Shown here: in pieces, positions 1-5,684 of the stretch
How the letters are laid out: each line of letters opens with the position of its first letter
How positions within the stretch are numbered: position 1 is the stretch's first letter
Origin: Candidatus Kuenenbacteria bacterium CG_4_8_14_3_um_filter_39_15
Lineage (GTDB): Bacteria > Patescibacteriota > Patescibacteriia > UBA2196 > GWA2-42-15
Reading direction: 5' to 3'
Assembly (NCBI GenBank): GCA_002782365.1
Contig: PFHP01000011.1
Location: forward strand, 1 to 8,885
Length of the DNA: 8,885 nt
Made by a program: the position numbers and the translations under genes
The notes under the pieces: model-generated
Databases searched by the model: none
Seen by the model: the letters and a program-made list of their open reading frames with translations, nothing else
Told to the model about the DNA's origin: nothing

Positions 1-10
1 TTACTTGGTT

Positions 11-39
11 TTGACAGCACTTTTTAAAAGTGTTATAAT
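11..39 (+). promoter_or_regulatory. Consensus sigma70-type promoter of the 46-559 RNA
   Basis: The -35 box TTGACA (11-16) and the -10 box TATAAT (34-39) both match the consensus at six of six positions and are 17 bp apart. Transcription would begin near 45-46. The next terminator is at 535-559 and no convincing coding frame lies between, so this promoter most likely drives a non-coding RNA. It is the strongest promoter visible in the window. Confidence 0.85.
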
Positions 40-45
40 AAGAAG

Positions 46-559
46 GTAGATCTACAAAAGAAACGTTATCAGTAAAGGATAACTGTTTCAAAATAGCCTC
101 CAAAAGGCAAGAAGCGCAAACAAAAACAAAAATTGCATTTTGATATATACTCCAAAATTGAGGTTTGTTCCCGATTTATCGGGACAGGTATTTTGGAATG
201 GTTATTCTTTACTGTTCGTTTAGGACTTATGGAGCGCGAGAGTCCATCCCCATGCTATCCCGCAGACGCGGGACTAAAACAAAAATAAAAAGGTGAATTT
301 TCATCCTAATAAAATAAGGGTGGAGGTATTACCAACTGAACGGTAGAGAAAAAGCTTTTTGAAAAATCGGCCCAAAAAGCAAAATATCCCTAATAAGGAT
401 TTTCTTCGAAGGGCGCACCGCCATTTGCTTCTAACGCCCGCCAACCAGCGGAGGCAGACAGAGACAGATGGAGGTGCGCGCGCGAAGTTCCCATTAGGGT
501 ACTCGCGGGGCGCAGCCTATTTATTAATTTTAAACGGGGCTAGCACCCCGCTTTTTTTT
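46..559 (+). ncRNA. Putative large structured non-coding RNA (about 510 nt), family not recognised
   Basis: This stretch is bounded by a perfect promoter and an intrinsic terminator and has no plausible protein. It can form extensive RNA structure. Bases 70-95 pair with 189-214 over 26 consecutive positions, with 22 Watson-Crick and 4 G-U pairs; 61-65 pairs with 217-221 beyond a small internal loop. A 3' arm is built from 388-394/493-499, 404-408/483-487 and 413-424/468-479 (11 of 12 pairs in the last). Smaller hairpins lie at 166-186, 258-273 and 354-380 (8 bp). Alternative pairings exist: 65-70/78-83 and 151-158/190-197 compete with the long helix. I found none of the conserved cores of RNase P RNA, tmRNA or SRP RNA. 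It could instead be a long leader of the downstream cca operon, since the terminator lies only 32 nt before that gene. That it is a transcribed RNA is well supported; its role is unknown. Confidence 0.72.
535..559 (+). terminator. Intrinsic terminator of the 46-559 RNA
   Basis: A GC-only 5-bp stem, CGGGG (535-539) with CCCCG (546-550), encloses a 6-nt loop and is followed after one C by eight T residues (552-559). A competing pairing exists: GCGGGG at 505-510 is complementary to CCCCGC at 546-551 and would occupy the 3' arm of the stem, so conditional readthrough into cca is conceivable. Confidence 0.88.
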
Positions 560-585
560 ACAAAAAATTTAAAAAAGAGTATGAT
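557..585 (+). promoter_or_regulatory. Promoter of the cca operon
   Basis: TTTACA (557-562) and TATGAT (580-585) are 17 bp apart and match the two consensus boxes at five of six positions each. The -35 box uses the last T residues of the preceding terminator, so terminator and promoter share DNA. The expected start of transcription is about 592, which coincides with the first in-frame ATG of cca. The mRNA would therefore be leaderless, or have a 27-nt leader if the ATG at 619 is used. Confidence 0.65.
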
Positions 586-591
586 GAAAGT

Positions 592-2118
592 ATGGAGATT
601 ACGGAGCTGGAGAAAATAATGAATAATTTAGAGCAGGGCGGTTTTTTGGCATGGACAAAAAATGTATACGAAAAAGATGGCGCCGAAGTGTATTTAGTCG
701 GTGGCGCGGTCAGAGACGGTTTGCTTGGTTTTAAGCATATCAAAGATTATGATTTCGTGGTTCGCGGCTGGAGCATGGAAGAACTCGGAGAGAAGCTCAA
801 GGAATTAGGCAAGGTTGATTTAGTGGGTAAAAGTTTTGGTGTCTACAAATTTGTGCCAGCAGGCAAAAAAATGCCGGTGGCCTATGATATCGCGCTGCCA
901 AGAAAAGAGATTAGCCTGGCGACCGGCCGCTACCGTGATTTCAAAGTTGACTATGATGAGCGGCTGAAGATCAAAGATGATTTAGCTAGAAGAGATTTTA
1001 CCATCAATGCCATGGCTTATGAGCTTAAAAGTAAAAAGTTGGTTGACGAGTTCGGCGGGCTAAAAGATTTGGCTGATAAAAAAATCAGAACAGTCGGCAA
1101 CCCTTATGAAAGATTTGAGGAAGACTATTCAAGAATGTTGCGCGGCATCAGATTTGCCTGCCAGTTAAATTGGAATTTTGAAGATGGCACGCGGCATGCT
1201 TTAAATGATTTGGCTGGTCATATTAATGATCAGGTTAATGGTGAGAGGATTGTGCCGTATGAAGTAATTGCCAGTGAGCTGCTGCGAACGTTTGTCTCAA
1301 ATCCGGTCAGGGCGTTTGATTTATATGATGCCCTGGGCATATTCAAGGAACTGGCGCCGGAGCTCTTGAAAATGAAGGCTTGCCCGCAGCCTAAGAATTG
1401 GCATAGTGAGGGAGATGTCTGGCAACACACTCGTCTTTGTTTAAAGGCTTTGCAAAGCGAAGCACTTGAGAAGAGATTTAAGAGCTCAATAATCTTTGAC
1501 GATTCAAAATCAGAACATTCAATTAGCGCGGAGCTGGTAATGGCGGCGTTGTGGCATGACGTGGGCAAACCTTATACCATTAAGACTCCTGCAATGGACG
1601 GCACTGACAGATTAAGGTTTAATAACCATGATGCGGAAAGCGCCAAGCTGGCTCAGGAAAACTTTGAGAAATTAAGGCTATCGGCCGCGCCGGAATTTGA
1701 CTTTGATCCGGAGAGAGCGGTTTGGTTGATTGCCAAACACCATCTCTTTGATACGAAAAAACTTGAAGAGATGAAAAATTCAACGGTGGAAAAATATTTT
1801 TTTGGCGAGGGATATGTTGGCGAGGATCTGCTAAAACTCGGCTTTGCTGATATGTCAGCCTCAATCAGGGCTGATACCGGCGAGCCGGATTTAGAAAATT
1901 TTGACATAATGGTCGCTAGAATTAATGAGCTTAAGCAGCTTGGCAAAGACAGAAAATTACCAGAGCCGTTATTAAACGGCAATGAAGTGATGGAGATTTT
2001 AAAAATGAAGCCGGGAGCCAAAGTAGGCGAGATTCTGGGTAATTTAAGGGAAAAACAATTATCAGCCGAAGTAAAGAATAAGTATGAGGCAATTAGATAT
2101 ATTCAAGAAATAGTTTGA
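592..2118 (+). CDS. cca: CCA tRNA nucleotidyltransferase with C-terminal HD domain
   Basis: This cytoplasmic enzyme of the class II nucleotidyltransferase/poly(A) polymerase family adds or repairs the 3' CCA end of tRNA. In the 508-residue product the nucleotide-binding motif GGAVRD is at 37-42, the metal-binding Asp pair at D52 and D54 (DYDF), the RRDFTINAMAY motif at 133-143, and the RNA-binding-domain signature RMLRGIRFA at 181-189. A C-terminal HD phosphohydrolase-type domain is shown by H279 (WQHT), H322-D323 (LWHDVGKP), H346-D347 and H383-H384. This layout is usual for bacterial CCA enzymes with an HD domain, which often have 2',3'-cyclic phosphatase or phosphodiesterase activity. Two starts are possible: ATG 592, right at the predicted transcription start, and ATG 619, preceded by GGAG at 609-612. 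I kept 592 because the neighbouring genes show no Shine-Dalgarno use. It is the first gene of a seven-gene run. A poly(A) polymerase role is less likely but not excluded. Confidence 0.93.
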   Translation: MEITELEKIMNNLEQGGFLAWTKNVYEKDGAEVYLVGGAVRDGLLGFKHIKDYDFVVRGWSMEELGEKLKELGKVDLVGKSFGVYKFVPAGKKMPVAYDIALPRKEISLATGRYRDFKVDYDERLKIKDDLARRDFTINAMAYELKSKKLVDEFGGLKDLADKKIRTVGNPYERFEEDYSRMLRGIRFACQLNWNFEDGTRHALNDLAGHINDQVNGERIVPYEVIASELLRTFVSNPVRAFDLYDALGIFKELAPELLKMKACPQPKNWHSEGDVWQHTRLCLKALQSEALEKRFKSSIIFDDSKSEHSISAELVMAALWHDVGKPYTIKTPAMDGTDRLRFNNHDAESAKLAQENFEKLRLSAAPEFDFDPERAVWLIAKHHLFDTKKLEEMKNSTVEKYFFGEGYVGEDLLKLGFADMSASIRADTGEPDLENFDIMVARINELKQLGKDRKLPEPLLNGNEVMEILKMKPGAKVGEILGNLREKQLSAEVKNKYEAIRYIQEIV

Positions 2119-2142
2119 CAAAATGTTTAATGATGCTAAAGT
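2115..2142 (+). promoter_or_regulatory. Promoter candidate for the toxin-antitoxin pair
   Basis: TTGACA (2115-2120) is a full -35 consensus and contains the TGA stop codon of cca (2116-2118). Sixteen bp later comes TAAAGT (2137-2142), four of six matches, preceded by TG in the extended -10 position (TGC at 2134-2136). The expected transcript start is near 2149, giving a leader of about 35 nt before the antitoxin ATG. The 65-nt gap here is the only sizeable one in the operon, which fits a separate promoter. Confidence 0.55.
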
Positions 2143-2183
2143 AAGAATGTAGGAAAGTATTACTAATTAAACATTAAAAATGT

Positions 2184-2426
2184 ATGGAAACCGTAACTAT
2201 ACAAAAAGCAACTATAAAAGGTCAAATAACTTTGCCGGTTAGTTGGCGCGGGCGTTTTAACACTAATCAGTTTTTGGTCAGAATGTTTGATAATAAGTTG
2301 GAAATTTTACCGGCAGATATTGAGAAATTATCTGAATATACTGTTTTTGATGCGATTAGAGATAATAATAGCAAACCAGTGAAAGCTGCAGATATGTTAA
2401 AAGTTTTAAAAAAAATGAATGGATAA
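2184..2426 (+). CDS. AbrB/MazE-type antitoxin (swapped-hairpin DNA-binding protein)
   Basis: The 80-residue product begins with a swapped-hairpin AbrB/SpoVT/MazE signature: residues 8-25 contain KATIKGQITLP followed by a short basic WRGRF segment. Antitoxins of this kind bind the operator of their own operon through the N-terminal beta-hairpins and neutralise the toxin with the C-terminal part, here the Lys-rich tail 63-80. The ATG at 2184 is the only reasonable start, because an in-frame TAA lies three codons upstream; no Shine-Dalgarno sequence is at normal distance (AGGA at 2151-2154 is too far). The gene overlaps the start of the toxin gene by 8 nt, the usual coupling for antitoxin-first modules. 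The antitoxin role is inferred from fold signature and position; a stand-alone regulator is possible. Confidence 0.8.
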   Translation: METVTIQKATIKGQITLPVSWRGRFNTNQFLVRMFDNKLEILPADIEKLSEYTVFDAIRDNNSKPVKAADMLKVLKKMNG

Positions 2427-2658
2427 AATTGAAAAGTTATTTAGAAAAATATCTTTAGAAGATAGAAAGCGGCTAGAAACTATTATGGAGCTCTTGGTAA
2501 ATAAGCAGTTTGCTTTTTTAAATATTACAAAAATAAAGGGAACGAAATTATGTCGAGCGAGAAAAGGGAGATATAGATTAATTTTCGGATTTGATGAAAG
2601 TAGTGAGGTGGAAATTTATGCTGTGAAAATTCGTAATGAGAAGACATATAAATTATGA
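2419..2658 (+). CDS. RelE/ParE-superfamily toxin
   Basis: The 79-residue product has the layout of short RelE-like toxins: an N-terminal helical part (1-32), then the beta-sheet core with KIKGTKLCRARKGRYRLIF (38-56), an acidic strand EVEIYAVKIR and the C-terminal RNEKTYKL (72-79). RelE relatives cut mRNA on the ribosome, while ParE relatives inhibit gyrase. The basic core residues (R46, K49, R51, R53) and the C-terminal Tyr resemble the RelE branch, but I cannot assign the target with certainty. Its ATG lies inside the end of the antitoxin gene (8-nt overlap), and its TGA stop overlaps the ATG of the pseudouridine synthase gene (2655-2658, ATGA). The toxin is therefore probably translated in step with both neighbours. 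No truncation is visible. Confidence 0.8.
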   Translation: MDKIEKLFRKISLEDRKRLETIMELLVNKQFAFLNITKIKGTKLCRARKGRYRLIFGFDESSEVEIYAVKIRNEKTYKL

Positions 2659-3371
2659 AGGTTGAAATTATCAAAGAAACAGACGAATATATTGTGGTTA
2701 ATAAGCCGGCAGGGATGAAAGTTCATGCTGATAATTTAAATAGGGAAAATAATACTTTAGTCGATTGGTTGCTTAAGGGGTATAAAGATATTAAAGATAT
2801 TAAAGATATTAGGGATATTAAAGGCAGTGAAATCAGACCCGGTATTGTCCATCGTTTAGATAAAGATGTTTCGGGCGTGATGGTTATCGCCAGGACGCAA
2901 GAGATGTATGATCATTTAAAAAAACAGTTTCAGGAGAGAGAGGTTAAAAAAGAGTATCTGGCGCTGGTACATAAACAGATGAAGCAGGACGAGGGTGAAG
3001 TGAAAACACCGATTGGCCGCTCTCAATCAGGGAAATTAGTCGCCCAAAGTGAAAAGATAAACGAAGGCAGGTCAGCCATGACAAAGTATGAGGTGCTTAA
3101 AAAATATATTAACTACACCTTGCTCCAAGTGGAGATTTTAACCGGCAGGACGCACCAGATTCGGGTGCATTTAAGCTCAATCGGCCATCCAATTGTGGGG
3201 GATAAGTTGTATGAGACGCATGACATCAGGGTGAAGAAAAAAGGGGTTGATTTGGGGAGGTTATGGCTTTATTCAGCCAAACTAGGATTCAAAGATTTGC
3301 ATGGAGAGTGGGTTGAATATCAGGTATCAATGCCAGAGGAATTGAAAATATTTTTAGATAAGATTAAATAA
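2655..3371 (+). CDS. RluA-family RNA pseudouridine synthase
   Basis: This enzyme converts specific uridines of rRNA or tRNA to pseudouridine. The 238-residue protein has the conserved start YIVVNKPAGMKVH (12-24), the catalytic motif VHRLDKDVSG (65-74) with catalytic Asp69, the signature TGRTHQIRVH (163-172) and the C-terminal RLWLYSAKLGF (202-212). It lacks the N-terminal S4 RNA-binding domain found in RluC and RluD, so it resembles the short RluA-like forms; the target uridine cannot be told from the sequence. Residues 44-56 are a run of Lys/Arg-Asp-Ile triplets encoded by a 9-bp tandem repeat. They lie in the variable loop just before the RPGIVHRLDKD motif, so activity is probably kept. The start overlaps the toxin stop by 4 nt, and only one base separates its stop from the gmk start. 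Confidence 0.9.
   Translation: MKVEIIKETDEYIVVNKPAGMKVHADNLNRENNTLVDWLLKGYKDIKDIKDIRDIKGSEIRPGIVHRLDKDVSGVMVIARTQEMYDHLKKQFQEREVKKEYLALVHKQMKQDEGEVKTPIGRSQSGKLVAQSEKINEGRSAMTKYEVLKKYINYTLLQVEILTGRTHQIRVHLSSIGHPIVGDKLYETHDIRVKKKGVDLGRLWLYSAKLGFKDLHGEWVEYQVSMPEELKIFLDKIK
2784..2819 (+). repeat. 9-bp tandem repeat (AAAGATATT) x4 inside the pseudouridine synthase gene
   Basis: Three perfect copies of AAAGATATT (2784-2792, 2793-2801, 2802-2810) are followed by AGGGATATT (2811-2819) and a partial AAA. The period is three codons, so the frame is kept and the repeat reads Lys-Asp-Ile. The same unit is repeated at 4256-4300 in an unrelated gene. Confidence 0.95.
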
Positions 3372-3372
3372 T

Positions 3373-3957
3373 ATGGGTAAGAAGCATAAATTAATAATTA
3401 TATCCGGAGCTTCTGGGACTGGGAAAACAGTTGTTGCTTTGGGGTTATTAAAAGTAAATAAAAAATTAAAAAGAGTTGTGACTTATACCACAAGAAAAAG
3501 AAGACCCGGAGAAGTTGCTGGCCAGGACTATCATTTTGTTACGGAGAATAAGTTTAATCAGATGGTTAAGAATAAGGAATTTTTTGAATATGCCGCAGTG
3601 CATAATTATTATTACGGCAATGCCTACGAAGAGATTAAAAAAATTAGAGACAGCGGCCAAAGCCCTGTTTTAGTCATTGATGTTCAAGGAGGGTTGACAG
3701 TTAAAAAAAAGATCAGGAAAAAAGAGAGGTTAATGATTTTTTTAATGCCAGAATCAAAAGAGCAGTTAAAGCAAAGAATTAAAAAGAGAAAAGGGGGTAT
3801 GAGCAAAAAAGATTTGGAGTTAAGAATGACGGATGCCGATAAAGAAATGAAACTGGCTGGTGAATATGATTATCTAGTAGTCAATAAACAGGGAAAATTA
3901 GATGAGACGATAAATATGGTGGTTGAAATTATCAAAAAAGAGAATTTTTTGTTATAA
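3373..3957 (+). CDS. gmk: Guanylate kinase
   Basis: Guanylate kinase phosphorylates GMP to GDP with ATP, a required step in GTP and dGTP supply. The 194-residue protein has the P-loop GASGTGKT (12-19), the GMP-binding segment TYTTRKRRPGE (37-47), GQDYHFV (50-56), the FFEYA motif (70-74), a YYYG segment (79-82), and VIDVQGG (101-107) with the Walker B-type Asp103. A Lys/Arg-rich lid region is at about 133-160. The length is close to the family norm of around 200. The final P-loop residue is Thr19 rather than the Ser usual in this family, a conservative change. The gene starts one base after the upstream stop codon, in the arrangement TAA-T-ATG, with no Shine-Dalgarno site, so translation probably depends on coupling. 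Its last codons overlap a -10-like TATAAT that may serve the next gene. Confidence 0.92.
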   Translation: MGKKHKLIIISGASGTGKTVVALGLLKVNKKLKRVVTYTTRKRRPGEVAGQDYHFVTENKFNQMVKNKEFFEYAAVHNYYYGNAYEEIKKIRDSGQSPVLVIDVQGGLTVKKKIRKKERLMIFLMPESKEQLKQRIKKRKGGMSKKDLELRMTDADKEMKLAGEYDYLVVNKQGKLDETINMVVEIIKKENFLL

Positions 3958-3958
3958 T
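3929..3958 (+). promoter_or_regulatory. korA: Internal promoter candidate before the oxidoreductase genes
   Basis: A perfect -10 box TATAAT (3953-3958) overlaps the TAA stop of gmk. TTATCA at 3929-3934 is a weaker -35 box (four of six) at 18 bp spacing. The predicted start is about 3965, the A of the korA ATG, which would give a leaderless mRNA. AT-rich gene ends often produce chance -10 matches, so this is only a candidate. Confidence 0.35.
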
Positions 3959-3964
3959 TAATAT

Positions 3965-5683
3965 ATGGATAAAGAAGTAGCCATAAAAATAGGCGGCGAG
4001 GCCGGATTTGGCATTAAAGTGTCAGGCCTGATTTTAGGCAAGACATTATTTAACGCTGGTTTTAAAGTTTTTGGTTATAGTGAATATCCCTCTTTAATTC
4101 GCGGCGGGCATAACACCTATCAGCTTAATACTGCCAAAAACGATGTTTTTTCAGTTACTAAAAAAATTGATATTTTAGTGGCTTTGAATCAGGAGTCTCT
4201 TGAGTTGCATGGCCAAGAATTAAATAATGGCGGGGTGGTGATTCATGACGGGCTGGATATAAAAGATATTAAGGATATTAAGGATATTAAAGATATTAAT
4301 ATCAATTTAATGGATTTGGCGGAAAAGGCTGGCGGGGCATTGACCAGAAATATTGTTGCCTTGGGAGCGGTGATGAATATTTTGGGCATGGATTTACAGT
4401 TATTTAATCAGGAGTTGGAGCGCGAGTTCGGTGATAAAGGAGTAAAAGTGGTTGCGATGGATAAAAAAGCAGCGCGGTTGGGCTATGATTATCTTAAAAA
4501 ATTCAAAATTGGCGCTTATTTAAAAAAAGAAGCTGGCAGCAAAGCCGGGGATTATATTATGACTGCCAATGAAGCAACGGCGCAGGGAATGATTCAGGCC
4601 GGCTGTAAGCTTTATGCGGCTTATCCCATGACACCGGCAACTTCAATCATGCATGTCTTGTCAGCTAAACAATGTGATCATCATTTAGTCGTCCATCAGA
4701 CAGAAGATGAAATTTCCGCTATTGGCACGGCCATCGGAGCGGCAGCCGTGGGTGTTAGGGCGGCGACCGGGACTTCTGGCGGAGGCTTTGCTTTAATGGT
4801 AGAAACTCTGGGACTGGCAGCGATAACAGAAACGCCTTTGGTAATAATAGAGTCACAGCGGACAGCGCCGGCTACCGGTTTGCCGACTTGGACAGAGCAG
4901 GGAGATCTGCAATTTATGATTCGCGCTTCACCCGGCGAATTTCCCCGCTTCGTGATTGCGCCCGGAGACGCTCTGGAAGCATTTTATATGATTCAGGAGG
5001 CTTTTAATTTGGCAGAGAAATTCCAGTTGCCGGTGATTTTTTTGCTGGATAAGCTTTTGTCAGAATCTGATTTTGTGCTGGAAAATATTGAGCAGCATAA
5101 AGTTAAAATTAAAAGGGAAGGATTTATTAATGACAATGAACTTGAGAGAATGAGAGATTATAAAAGATATGAATTAACTAAAAACGGTATTTCCAAAAGA
5201 GCTTTGCCAGGGCAGTTGGCTGGCGTGCATGTGATCAACAGCGATGAGCATGATGAATATGGTTATTCAACAGAAGCAAGCGATATGAGAACCAAAATGA
5301 TGGATAAGAGATTCAAGAAATTAGAGCAGATGATGGCCGAGGCGCCGGAACCGCAATTATACGGGCCGAGGAATGCGGATTTGACTGTTGTCGCTTGGGG
5401 GTCGGTTAAGGGAGCAGTGATTGATGCCCTGCGTGAGATAGGAGACAAATACAGTGTTAATTTTTTGCACTTAACATATATCTGGCCATTCCCGGCTAAA
5501 AGGGTGAAAAAAGTTTTAGAGAGCGCTAAAAATGTTTTATTGGTGGAAAATAATAAAACAGGGCAGTTGGCAGATTTAATCAGGCAAGAGACAGGGTTTG
5601 AGCTTAAGAATAGATTTTTAAAATATGATGGTCGGCCGTTTTTCAGAGAAGAAGTAATTAAAGAAATTAAAAAATATATATAA
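3965..5683 (+). CDS. korA: 2-oxoacid:ferredoxin oxidoreductase, fused gamma-alpha subunit
   Basis: This is the large subunit of a two-subunit 2-oxoacid:ferredoxin oxidoreductase. The complex oxidatively decarboxylates a 2-oxoacid (2-oxoglutarate or pyruvate) to its acyl-CoA and reduces ferredoxin. In the 572-residue protein, residues 1 to about 180 are the gamma domain, with IGGEAGFGIKVSG (9-21) and the YPSLIRGGHN motif (41-50). From about 196 the pyrimidine-type alpha domain begins: GDYIMTANEA, then YPMTPAT (220-226, the form of the YPITP substrate motif), ATGTSGGGFALM (267-278) and QRTAPATGLPT (298-308). The fused order and length match the archaeal and bacterial two-subunit type. Residues 98-112 are an Asp-Ile-Lys tandem run in the variable loop of the gamma domain, encoded by a 9-bp repeat. 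The beta-subunit gene follows after one base. No ferredoxin gene is in the window. The exact 2-oxoacid cannot be read from the sequence. Confidence 0.92.
   Translation: MDKEVAIKIGGEAGFGIKVSGLILGKTLFNAGFKVFGYSEYPSLIRGGHNTYQLNTAKNDVFSVTKKIDILVALNQESLELHGQELNNGGVVIHDGLDIKDIKDIKDIKDININLMDLAEKAGGALTRNIVALGAVMNILGMDLQLFNQELEREFGDKGVKVVAMDKKAARLGYDYLKKFKIGAYLKKEAGSKAGDYIMTANEATAQGMIQAGCKLYAAYPMTPATSIMHVLSAKQCDHHLVVHQTEDEISAIGTAIGAAAVGVRAATGTSGGGFALMVETLGLAAITETPLVIIESQRTAPATGLPTWTEQGDLQFMIRASPGEFPRFVIAPGDALEAFYMIQEAFNLAEKFQLPVIFLLDKLLSESDFVLENIEQHKVKIKREGFINDNELERMRDYKRYELTKNGISKRALPGQLAGVHVINSDEHDEYGYSTEASDMRTKMMDKRFKKLEQMMAEAPEPQLYGPRNADLTVVAWGSVKGAVIDALREIGDKYSVNFLHLTYIWPFPAKRVKKVLESAKNVLLVENNKTGQLADLIRQETGFELKNRFLKYDGRPFFREEVIKEIKKYI
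4256..4300 (+). repeat. 9-bp tandem repeat (GAT-ATT-AAR) x5 inside korA
   Basis: Five units at 4256-4264, 4265-4273, 4274-4282, 4283-4291 and 4292-4300 follow GAT-ATW-AAR, with the last ending in AAT. Differences among units are mostly at third codon positions (ATA/ATT, AAA/AAG), so the Asp-Ile-Lys reading is kept. It is the same unit and frame as the repeat at 2784-2819, 1.4 kb upstream. Confidence 0.95.
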
Positions 5684-5684
5684 T

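Noticed and set aside
317..333. AGGGTGG followed by ACC, reminiscent of a T-box antiterminator core
   Set aside because: The consensus is only partly matched, the bases after ACC do not fit, and the terminator is more than 200 nt away instead of directly following.
46..559. RNase P RNA or tmRNA
   Set aside because: The RNase P core (GAGGAAAGTCC and the ACAGAA region) is absent; the nearest look-alike is GAGAGTCC at 238-245. No tRNA-like ends with CCA or alanine tag frame for tmRNA were found.
359..619. An 86-codon open frame across the end of the structured RNA
   Set aside because: It runs through the RNA helices and terminator, has no family signature, and its low-complexity, Arg-rich reading is typical of non-coding sequence.
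1230..2021. Minus-strand open frames within cca
   Set aside because: They are antisense shadows of a well-supported gene and show no domain signature.
2784..2819. CRISPR-like array
   Set aside because: The units are 9 bp, directly adjacent without spacers and in frame within a gene.
5679..5684. TATAAT just before korB as a promoter
   Set aside because: It arises from the stop codon and directly abuts the ATG, so a start site would fall inside the coding sequence; no -35 box was seen.
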